From Parastagonospora avenae f. sp. tritici 18332-5 (lineage: Eukaryota > Ascomycota > Dothideomycetes > Pleosporales > Phaeosphaeriaceae): a stretch of DNA of 64,000 nt. Positions 55,251 through 64,000 of the stretch are shown here, one piece after another. A program made the position numbers and the translations under genes. The notes beneath the pieces were generated by a model, which saw nothing but the letters and a program-made list of their open reading frames with translations, was not told the origin of the DNA and made no database searches. Position 1 is the first letter of the stretch. Every line of letters begins with the position of its first letter. The DNA lies in the NCBI GenBank assembly GCA_022559985.1, contig JAFJTR010000018.1:186001-250000 (forward strand). Direction: 5' to 3'.

Positions 55251-55720
55251 AGCGAAGTGCAGGTTTGGTCGATGATGGGGACCTCGTAGAGTGGTTGTGA
55301 CCTCAGTTATGGGAGGAGGGCGCTATTTTGGTGAAAAATGGGCGCCGCCAAGTGAGACAACCGTCAACGCTAGTGTGCACGGACCTAGGCCGTGTGTGAA
55401 TGGCTCAATTTATTCGTCCGATCGGTCTTGTTGTCAGGTGAAAGGTAAGTTCTGTGATCTACTACCGGCGTACAATATGAGCACGGGCTAAGCGCACCTG
55501 GTATCGATAGTTCCTTTTTCGGCATGGATTGAAACATGAGATAGCAGCCTGAGCATCCTGGAGTTGGTCTCAACTTCTTCATGATGACTTAATTAGGCAT
55601 TGAATCCATAACTGCTACCGCATCATATTAGAAGGTGAGTGTGAGAAATCTGAGTCATGAGCGAGGACGTCCAAGATGAAGACCAAAAAGATCGGTGCCT
55701 CAAGGTTGCGCAATTATGTT
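55251..55720. other. intergenic
   Basis: 470 bp between pseudogene B's start and the 3' end of the Zn2Cys6 gene. No feature recognised. Confidence 0.3.
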
Positions 55721-57453
55721 TCAATAACGACCATCCATCGTCCGGCTGGTGGGAAAGTCAGGCGAAGTAGGCGGCTCGTCGTTGTAAGGCGAATAGTGCG
55801 AGGGTACAGAAGTTGCGGAATGAGTCCTGCTGTGCCATTCTTCCCGTTCTTCCTCTGGTGACGACAGCTCTAGCAGCTTCTGAGGCGATCCGACAGCCAT
55901 ACCCAGGGTAGCGAGTTTCTCTTGCAATATGCTCAGTACTGCTGGATTGCCGCCGCGGAATCCAGAAAGCACTCGCGACAAGTTGTGGATGAGGTCTCTC
56001 GGACCGATACCGAAATGCGACTCGTGGTTCATCGAAGGCATGATGATCATCACATCAGCTAAAGAATTCGCAACATCGAACAGTTTTGACTCCTGTAGCA
56101 GGGTGAGCTTGGCTAAAATGCTTGTCGAGCCAGCAGACCTACCATACCAGGCCCATGCGCTTCTATGCTTTGTTGCGAGAGACTGCTGAGGTTGCTGAGG
56201 ACGTTCTGGGCTACCTTTGCTGGGAAGGAGAACGAGAATTCGTCGTCGGCGTTAGCACTGCTCAAATTGGTGACGTTGAGAGCGTGCTGCCACAGGAATA
56301 TGCGCATCCATTGCTGTGTCATAGAGATATCCGCCCGCTGCAGTTCATTCTCCAGGCTGAGCGGTGCTTCGTCGGAGCTCAATTCTTGCTGAGCCATGGC
56401 GAGTGCAATCCTTGCAGTGGCAGGATCTGCAGTGATGGTGACATCGAGGATGTTGAACAGCTTACATAGTTGAACAAATGCTGGCGTGACCGAACCATCG
56501 TTGTAGTTTTCCAGCCTGGGAAGATCTGGTGCTCTCTTGAGCGTTGTTGGTACATCATGCTGTATCGAGTGCGCTCGTTCTGTGATGAATAGAAGCCAGT
56601 ATATCCTCAGAGTATGTTGTACCTGCTCCGGACTCATTCCCTCATAGTATATAATTCTGTGTAATCCCAGGATGTGGGATTTGTTGATGGCCTCGCCAAG
56701 CAGCACTGTCGACGCATTCATTCTCCCCACGTTGGCGGAGTACACGTGCAAGAAGAAGCTGCTCAGCACCGAGTTCACTGTGACGTTTTCCAGGTGGTCT
56801 GAATCCTCGCGCGCCTTTTTCGATTCCTTCTCAAACATGCTGCTCGATACACGGTAGTGTCCTTCTACCGGGCTTCCTGGCTCAGCGTTGATCGAGAACT
56901 GACTGACCACAGCAGCACATATGGCCGTCGCTAGAGCATACGCTTCGAGATCATCGGGATGCGTAAGAAGCCGTGCCGTTATTTCTTCGGCATCAACCAC
57001 AGGCCATATGCCATAACCCCGGACTTGGTAGACGTCCAGATACTGCGAGATGCAGGAAGTCGATATGCGCTGAGGCTCATGCTGCGCGGCTGTAAAGGTT
57101 GGGCTGAGGATGTCCGGCCATCCGGCAGTCTCTAAGCCCGTATCGTTCAGAGATGGTAGGGAATCAAAAAAGGGGAGTTCTGTCGTGCTGGGACTCGTTG
57201 CGTCGAAACTGGCCTCGCTGTTACTCCTTGAATCGTCGTGGGTGCTTTTGCTACGCTCTTGGAGTCTGCGGATGGCCGCTTCCGTCGTTCGCCTTGGTCC
57301 CTTCGGTCCAGACTTTCCGTGCGTCTTGAGATAAGTACAATCCCAACTCGCTACCTCGCATCGAGAGCAGGGCTGATTGCCATCGCAACGAACCTTGCGA
57401 ACGGAGCAAGGGTCACATGCTCGTCGCGTGCCTTTTCGAGGAGCTATATCCAT
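55721..57453 (-). CDS. Zn2Cys6 fungal transcription factor
   Basis: Two exons, 57453-56143 and 56092-55721 (intron 50 bp, GTAGGT...GCTACAG, phase 0); 560 residues. Zn2Cys6 cluster at residues 13-39: C-DP-C-SVRKVR-C-DGNQP-C-SR-C-EVASWD-C, the exact Gal4-type spacing for two zinc ions, preceded by a basic MDIAPRKGTRR. A Ser/Thr-rich linker follows, then the fungal middle homology region (~130-400: AYALATAICAAVVSQF, ILGLHRIIYYEGMSPEQVQH, LRIYWLLFITERAHSI). That last phrase, with the 'R-R/L-x-x-W-x-L-F-x-x-E-R' pattern, is typical of this class. Nuclear, DNA-binding. The target is unknown: its neighbours are pseudogenes and gene-poor DNA, so it is not evidently a cluster regulator. Confidence 0.88.
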
Positions 57454-60400
57454 CGCTGGGACTATCGAAATGACTAAGCGGGTTTCAGAATGGCGAATGA
57501 GGATGCGCAGGAGGCATCGGGTCGGATCGTTAAACCGTCATTGGAAAGCTTGATCGATAATGTTCCGACAGCAGCAAAAGATGATGTGGGCCACGCAGGA
57601 GGACGGAGAGAATTACGGGGGAAGTTCACAGCCGGGTCTTCCACAATAATGGCGAGTATTCTCAACGAACAGGTGCTGATGTCGTAATGATAGAACTTGC
57701 GGCTGACGCACACAAAAGGCGGAGGTGCGGCGTGTTCCTCGGCGATCCTTCCCTGTTCAAGCTTGTGCAAGCCAGCCAATTATGAATGTAGCGGAGGACG
57801 CCTCCTAGACTTGTGGCGTTGTTGGGCTCGCTACGATGAATCGCGTCAGTTTAGAAGCCTGATGGAAGCCGAAAAACATTCCACGAACCCTGCAAACGAC
57901 CCATGATGAGAAGCCCTCGGGGACGATATCGCAGTCGTTAAGTTCAAGGGCAAACTCGTAACCTTGCAGGCGGTGAGTGGGACAGGGCGTTTTCTTGGAA
58001 TATGGGTCGGACCAAAGAGCGAGTCCGGCTTCATCTCCTCGGTCGTACATAGGTCAGTACAATTTAAGAGGCTGATGCGCGTCGCCTACTATGAGCGGGA
58101 GGTGGCAGTACTTAGCTTATACCGCCATCCGAGGGACCGAGATGCATGGAATGTGTGGAATGTTCCGACGCATTTCCTTACAAGGAGCTGGTCGCTCAAC
58201 GGATTGCTTCAGAGAGGAGCGGCAGGCCTTGCTAGCCTCGACGCATTACGGCGGCTCAAGCTTGGACCGAGCCGATAGCGGTTGTTGCGCCGATCATCAT
58301 ACTGTGTAATCCTCAACACCACGACGAGTTTTTCTTCACCCTCCACATCATCCTGCAACGGCCGTAAGTGACCAGCGCGAATCGCGACACGCATTTCAGT
58401 ATGAGGGTGTATTATACGCGCTACCCGAGGCTCCACCCATACAACATCCATATACCTTCACTCTGTATAAACCCATCGTGTCTTCAGTGAGCTAAAACTC
58501 TGTCGTCAAGATGGAGGATTTGCAAAAAAAAAACACGTCCGCGGAGGCACAGTCTCATCTTGGTGTCGTCTTCTCTTTGCGGCCAATGAACCGATCTGTG
58601 CCGCGCGGTCATCAAATCGCGCAAACCGGCACACATTCACGAGTCAGCCAGGATGCTGTCGATCGCATGGTAGTCGCTTACCCTGAACGTCGCCAGGAAT
58701 GCACCACACTCGAATCCATGGAATCTTGGAGAATACGGCGAGGAAGTTATCCCTACGCGACCGTTGAAATGAGACCGGCCATGTCGAATACAAAAAGCAA
58801 CATTCGAGACTGGAAGGTCACCCTAAAGCAAGTAGAACTCCTTAGCATGCGCCAAAGTACTTTCTCCCATAATATACGCCGAGCGTAGTCATCTCCTTCC
58901 TTTTAGGTCTGTCACATCAGTCTTGGGTCCCACAAACGTCTTGACATGATTCGATCAGGCCCACGAGGTAATATACTCGCCTTCCTGCGCCCAGCGCCAC
59001 GGCAGCTGAACAGCACCATTTTAAGCATCAGCCAAGGATTGACCATGAGGCGTGCCGGCCACTGCATCAGACTTCCTCGAGGTGTCCCACAATGTATCGG
59101 GCCTTATAGTCTACCATTCTCTTAGTAGGCTCGTGGGTGGCATGTACTACGCAGGGGAAGTTTTCTTTGGCGTGAATTACCAGTCATAATTGGCATGGTC
59201 CGTCATTACCGCCATTCCTCCAGGACTTACGCGAGTTCAGCAACCATCGAACACACCGATACAACCAGGGGATCGATCGACTTGAATATTCCTCGTGAAA
59301 GGACGTCAACCTTCAAAGCCGGTCTCTGTTGTAGCTCCGCGAAGCTTTCCAGGGCCCCGGCTGTTTTACGTGTTCTACGTCACAGTTTGCGGAAAAATTA
59401 GGTTCGAACATATCCCAATCGCCATTGTTCCCGCACGTCTGTATGTCAAGTGGTGCCAGGTTTTTGGAGTGCATGGAAACAAAGCCTGCGTGCAATCTCT
59501 TCCACGTGAAGGTTTGGCTGTTATGGGGTACTGTTCTGCGGTTTTCGACTGCTCCGAACATGATTGCATTCGCAATGTTCGGCGATCTCGACGGGCGAGA
59601 GTAACCGTAGGTCTTTTCTTATGCCCACCCATTGAAAGAACCTCTTCATATTCACTCTGCTATAGCGTCACCTGCGCACCGTGGAAACTCCTTGAGCCGG
59701 GCGCAAGCAATGCTCAGACTACACTGGAGCCGTCCCAACGTTCACCATTTTTAATACTCTGATAGATCAGCTGAAGGAGCGTTTCGATTGCATTGTCGCG
59801 TGCTGGACGTTCGATCAATAATTTTCCGACGTTCGGGAAGACTACTCAAGCGACACGCCACCGGTCACTGCCGAAATAAGAGGCGCTAAGCAAGCTCTGC
59901 CAAGGCCCTGGTCGTTATCGATATCCATAATGCACGTGATCCGTCCGGCCATCACCGCCGGGCCGGTCACTTCTCACCTTTTCGACCTGCACAGCCGTCC
60001 TGTAGAGTGATTTCTGCTTCAGTCACCGAACAATCCTTCCGTGTGAGATGAGCGCCGATGCTAAGCGAGCTTTCCAGGGTTGAGGAAAATCATCCAGCGA
60101 AATTTGACCGAAATCAAGTGGTCGCAATACGGGACGTTCTTAGTCAGAATCTCAAGGTATGATAGAGCCTATCGTGAGAAAGATGATTACTTTGGAGCAA
60201 CCGGTGATTCATGCATTTTCACGGTTGCCACCACAGATAGTGAACGTGACCGAGAAGTGGCTATCAGGGATGGTGAGATGTTCTAGAACCGAAGACGATG
60301 TGTTGGTTGATCAGTTTCTCACCGGCCTCATTTGTCAGGGGGCACGGAAAGGTGAAGTCAATTTGAATGTAGATGCGGAAAACTACCTCTGCAGTCATGG

Positions 60401-60751
60401 CAACATATGGGTCGACTTCACGCAAGGAAACATGGCTCCTGGCGCATAGGCGCAAACAGATAGTCGACTCTGAGACATGAACAAGCGCCTATCAGTCCTC
60501 GATGAGGACTTGTGAGAGTTCTCGCGTTGCTCAACCATTGCATCGCTTCGTTCAACGATATACGTCGTGTTCACGTGACATTTCTACGCCAATGAACGAG
60601 CTACACCTTCAACAATTCCTTTATCAAAGCCTGAGCCTATACCCATTCACATTTCGCCAAAGTAGTCCAGAGTCCAGATCAGATTTGCGGAAAGACAAAA
60701 GCGATATAAGCAGACAATCGGGAAGCAACTTGATGTCACCCTGTTAGCGAA
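57454..60751. other. gene-poor 3.3-kb interval
   Basis: No frame here shows a recognisable domain. The longest, 59295-59762 (plus) and 58511-58888 (plus), have mixed composition, no introns to extend them and no signal peptide. The left end carries the Zn2Cys6 promoter. The stretch near 60560-60750 may contain a lost first exon of the NLR-like gene that follows. Confidence 0.35.
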
Positions 60752-61935
60752 TTGGACTTAGTTGACCGACTTGGTCACTTGCGCGCCTGCATCGATCAGG
60801 AGAACAACAAGTTCGTAAGCTTCAGAGAGCAAGAAAAGAGGATCCATGAGCAGTTAGCAGCAGCCTTCACACCATTGGAAAAACTCGGTGCCATCTTTGT
60901 CGCAGGCGCTTCTGCTGGCTGTCTGCCTGCTGGAGGCTGTCTTGGTGCAGCCGCACTCTTCATAGAAATAGCACAGAATGTGTCTTCCAACCGTGGCCGC
61001 ATTTTCGATCTGTTTAGTAAACTCTCAATAAGCAAGAAGCAACACATGTAGATTGATTCTTACCATGCTTAGGCTGTAATGAAACGCTTCAACGTCCACA
61101 ACTTGGAGCATACGTCCCCCGAACTTGAAGAAAAGTTCGCAAACATCCGAAAAGCCACATGGACGTTCTTTTCCTGAAATCGGGACTGGCCAAGCTGCTT
61201 GGGAGATACCAAAACGACTACCGCACAGCTGAGCAGCTCATCGAGGAAATCGGTAGCATAGCCAGTATCCTACACGAGCCACGCATCCCCGGTATCGAAG
61301 ACTGCAAACGCGAGATTGCGCGGGACTTTTGCCACGTGGTCATACGCAAGGCGTTGAGAGGCAAATACAAGGAATATGGAAGCGTTCACGTACAGAGAGT
61401 TAAGAATATGGTAGACTCGGGTATCGCGCCCGGGGATTTTACGGAGAAGATCAAATTCGGAGAGATCGCGCAGATCCACCTTGCACACTTGCATTGCATT
61501 ACTGGATCCTTCGAAGCTGCCACGCGTACAGTTCGCCCATACATAGCCCGGTGTTGCTCGATGGCACACGAAGACGAATTCGTCAAAGTCGCGGGCATCC
61601 AAGGCCTCGTAGAGTGTCTATTGTCGTTGGGTCGAGTCGACGAAGCGCGAAGTCTCATCGAATGTGCATACATGGAGAATGGCTGGTTCTGTAACGTGTG
61701 TCAGCTGCAGGTACATGCACCGCAGTTGGCTTCGATTTGTCTCCACTGCTTTGAAGGCGTTTGTGGGACTTGTTTTGGTGTGTTGGAGGGTGAGCCTGGC
61801 CGGGCGGCGTTTTGCGTGGCTGGGCATGAGCTTTTGCATTCTGGAGGAGGCACTAAGAGTGGTAAGGTTGTCTTTCGTGGTACTGAGATCGATGTAGATG
61901 ATTTTGTTGTTTGCATAGAAGCGGAATGGGTTTAG
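60752..61935 (+). pseudogene. truncated NLR-like gene: Goodbye-like segment joined to TPR/Cys-rich C-terminus, no NACHT
   Basis: Part 1, 60752-61047: VDRLGHLRACIDQENNKFVS, FREQEKRIHEQLAAAFTPLE and a hydrophobic Gly/Ala stretch, then IFDLFSKLS. This is the second half of a Goodbye-type STAND N-terminal domain; the first half is missing (an in-frame TGA lies just upstream). Part 2, 61154-61935, can be joined by a phase-2 intron of 106 bp (61048-61153). It is helical/TPR-like (GEIAQIHLAHLHCITGSFEA, GLVECLLSLGRVDEARSLIE) and then Cys-rich: NGWFCNVCQ ... CLHCFEGVCGTCF ... GHELLHSG, the same kind of tail as the NLR pseudogene at 28.4 kb. No Walker A or NACHT sequence exists between them. Either a decayed NLR that lost its ATPase by deletion, or a shortened protein still made. 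Confidence 0.5.
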
Positions 61936-62026
61936 GAGTCAGTGTAATTGGAAATATCACAGTGGTACCTGGATATTCTCATGCCTAACTACGTTCGCAA
62001 ACACATGACCAATACCTAATCTCAAT

Positions 62027-62105
62027 ATAACTCCATCCATCTATACATCATCACCGCAAGTATCGGGACCTTTGAGGACAATCACGATAGCAGAAGAGGT
62101 CTCAG
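62027..62105 (+). repeat. tandemly duplicated segment, copy 1
   Basis: Shares the block around GACAATCACGATAGCA and the preceding ATCATCACCGCA-type sequence with 62660-62758. The copies are about 635 bp apart and in the same orientation. Identity is patchy, so the duplication is old. Confidence 0.4.
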
Positions 62106-62516
62106 ACAAGCAGTCTCATTTCGCTAGAATACGGTGACGATGGTTTGGCGCTCGTCCGACAAGCCCATGCTGAATCAGGCTGGATTTGTGATACCTGCAA
62201 GGCTTTTGTTGCATGCGGCCAGTCTGCGCATATCTTACAGTACCGCTTTCAGTTCTTCTGCTAAGCATGCTTTCATGAACTCGAGGAACCGGGCCTCACG
62301 CGTTTCTACCTTATAAGACATCGGTGCCTCACCCTCGATCCCAAGCTTGCGACAAAGACACAGGATCATGTGGTCTTTCGGGATGCGGAAATGCGGTTGG
62401 AAGAGTGCTTCAGAACTGTAACCGAAGAATTGGGTGTGCCAGACACAAAGATCTGATATGCGTTCAAGGTCGGCGAGTTTTGCTTTGGGGTTCTCTTTGA
62501 TGCGCTTTTACAATAG
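62103..62516 (+). pseudogene. fragment of NLR C-terminal TPR/Cys-rich region
   Basis: One frame reads GLALVRQAHAESGWICDTCK, matching ARSLIECAYMENGWFCNVCQ of the gene just upstream (same spacing to the CxxC). It then has in-frame TAA at 62262-62264, TGA near 62455 and TAG at 62514-62516. In between: ACFHELEEPGLTRFYL and VFRDAEMRLEECFRTVTEEL. It is a decayed tandem copy of the C-terminal end only; no start or upstream domains are present. Confidence 0.5.
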
Positions 62517-62659
62517 ATGGCTTTGAGCGTAAATTCCTGATTGTTATAGTTAATGTATAGCATACTTGTAAATGTTATCTCTACTCCACCAGATCTCAGT
62601 GATGCCAGTCTATCCTCACCCACCCTACACGTCTAACTATCTCCCCAATTCTCCCTCCT

Positions 62660-62758
62660 TATACCACTCACTACATCCAGATATCCTCACCGCACGAACC
62701 AGAACCTGCTGAGGGCAATCACGATAGCACAAGAGTTTTCAAACACGCAACACAAGTA
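62660..62758 (+). repeat. tandemly duplicated segment, copy 2
   Basis: Second copy of the segment at 62027-62105 (shared GGCAATCACGATAGCA/ GACAATCACGATAGCA core). No coding match to the NLR tail continues after it; instead, the small Cys-rich gene follows on the opposite strand. Confidence 0.4.
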
Positions 62759-62777
62759 GATCAAGGTGTACTTCACT

Positions 62778-63095
62778 TCATTCATTCATTCTCTCCTTGA
62801 TATCATGGTATCTACCCTGTCCCCATTCACCTCTCCCAGTTCCATCTCTCATACTCCGATTCCTATCCCTGCCTATCGTCAGCTCAGCTCGGCACTTGCC
62901 GCAATCCGTGACGGTGGTCCTCAGGACCCTAACAGCGGCGAACCAGCGACACGTACACACTTCGGGAGCAAGGTGGAGGTCGTCGAACTCATGGTTGCCA
63001 TAGCGGCAGTAGTCGAAGGTGACGACGCAATAGGGCTTGATGCGAGGCAGCGATGCAGTAGGCAACGCGTTGGCAGTGCCTGAAGTCGAAGGCAT
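62778..63095 (-). CDS. small Cys-containing protein of unknown function
   Basis: Single-exon frame of 105 residues from ATG 63095 (context GACGACGACATGCC). It reads MPSTSGTANALPTASLPRIK, then PYCVVTFDYCRYGNHEFDDL, VCTCRWFAAVRVL and TDCGKCRAEL: six cysteines with two CxC/CxxC pairs, which could bind one zinc. No signal peptide, so probably intracellular. The overlapping plus-strand frame (62766-63083) is Ser/Pro-rich without structure and less convincing. A C-terminal tail rich in Arg/Gly (GRDRNRSMRDGTGRGEWGQG) follows the Cys part. I do not recognise the family. Confidence 0.45.
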   Translation of the reverse strand: MPSTSGTANALPTASLPRIKPYCVVTFDYCRYGNHEFDDLHLAPEVCTCRWFAAVRVLRTTVTDCGKCRAELTIGRDRNRSMRDGTGRGEWGQGRYHDIKERMNE

Positions 63096-64000
63096 GTCGT
63101 CGTCTGGAGTGGGAGTCAGTTGGTGTTTGGTTTAGCGTATGAGGTTGGAGGTGGTTAGGCTTTGCTTCGGAATTGTAGACTGAAAGTGTGCTTGTGTGAG
63201 TTTGAAGACAAATTGATAGAGTGTTGTTGGAGAGATGAAGCACACCTGAGCGCGTTATTTATTCCTCTCCTCCACAAGGCTGCAGCGCTGGGAGGCTATT
63301 GTCGTTGGAAACACAATATGATTAACAGACATAATAGCATGCTAGGCGTGTATGCAGCTGTTTGCGAAGACAATAGGATGTAATGTCATGATTCTGTAGC
63401 GAAGCTGAGGTTTGATGGATGCCTGCGAAATCTGTGTGTTCATTGTTGGTAGCACAATAGGTACGGTCGATTCGAGGACGCTGCCTGGATCTGGCTTTGC
63501 GGACAGGTGTCTTGCGTGAATTCAGAATGGCGGAGGCGCTGTAGGCAGACTGATCGCTTGAACTCACGTGCAGAGAAGTCAGACAGAATTTGATCGCAAT
63601 CGAGTGCGTGAATTGCTTTGGCAGGACCTGAAGTTAATACGCGTATTCGAATGTGACCTCGGGTCTGCACAAGATACGGCTGTATGTATCTTAAGGGTGT
63701 ATCTCAATACTGTGTCATGGCATTGGTACCTTTGACGGTGTACGCGAAGATCGGCGGCACTGAGCATTTTGAGGGTAGTAAGAAGGAATTATGTTAGAAG
63801 AGATCGGGACCCGTACACATCAAAATCATCGCGAGGCGACAGGTATGTTCTTACACCTGACTGTAGATCTACCTACCTCCTTGGTGGTCGAACGTTAATC
63901 CTGAAGAACATCTCATATGGACTTTTCCCAGGCTGTCAACTATCCTTATCCAGTTTTGCCTATACGCTCCCCACCCCAATGATACCCAATTAAACTTCCA
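63096..64000. other. gene-poor window end
   Basis: About 900 bp; short frames on both strands only. It includes the promoter of the small Cys gene. A gene entering from the right edge cannot be excluded, but I see no coding evidence. Confidence 0.3.

Noticed and set aside
58511..58888. 125-codon plus-strand frame starting after an A-run
   Set aside because: No domain, odd composition, neighbours gene-poor; cannot be told from chance.

Overview
The window is nuclear DNA of a filamentous ascomycete (Pezizomycotina, probably but not provably a dothideomycete). Genes are monocistronic and cut by short spliceosomal introns (mostly 44-115 bp, GT-AG, CTAAC/CTGAC-like branch sites). Core eukaryotic proteins are present (NOP4, RPL9/uL6, a DAP1-type haem protein). 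Fungus-specific families are common: a Zn2Cys6 regulator, spherulin-4-like proteins, Goodbye/NACHT/TPR NLR-like proteins and many F-box-like proteins. No CRISPR, tRNA or rRNA gene was seen. All exon structures were built by hand from splice consensus, reading phase and family conservation.

Layout. 1-7.3 kb holds the end of a RidA-family gene, an alpha/beta hydrolase, a small unknown protein, an SV2-like MFS transporter and NOP4. 7.3-11.6 kb has no supportable gene. 11.6-16.5 kb is a conserved block: DAP1, a secretory-type agmatinase in eight exons (one intron probably GC-AG), and RPL9 in nine exons with an 8-nt exon. 16.9-21.0 kb is a graveyard of five relatives of one F-box-like family carrying the LPxELR motif. 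21.7-27.1 kb holds an aldo-keto reductase, a DUF6699-like protein and a 601-residue F-box protein, followed by AT-rich sequence. 28.4-32.4 kb is a single Goodbye-NACHT-TPR-Cys-rich NLR-like pseudogene with eight in-frame stops and no visible frameshift.

33-38.5 kb is repeat-rich. Three copies of a 195-212 bp TG...CA element look like Ty1/copia-type solo LTRs, and two keep perfect 5-bp target duplications. A pair of spherulin-4-like genes lies inside an inverted repeat, followed by an F-box gene with an N-terminal CxxC motif. 39-46.5 kb carries an F-box-like gene, a hotdog-fold thioesterase-like gene, a 588-residue F-box/LRR-like gene and a 762-residue unknown. At 46.9-48.1 kb is a predicted secreted protein made of three 75-77 residue cysteine repeats, each interrupted by a phase-2 intron at the same place; this is the best candidate for something undescribed. 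49-57.5 kb holds a coiled-coil protein, a T1-type BTB protein, two tandem decayed F-box/LRR paralogues and a Zn2Cys6 transcription factor. 57.5-64 kb is gene-poor, with a truncated NLR-like gene, a fragment of another NLR C-terminus and a small Cys-rich protein gene.

The genes do not form one pathway. The picture is of housekeeping islands between fast-turnover accessory DNA, where F-box-like and NLR-like families have duplicated and decayed, and retroelement LTRs have inserted and recombined out.
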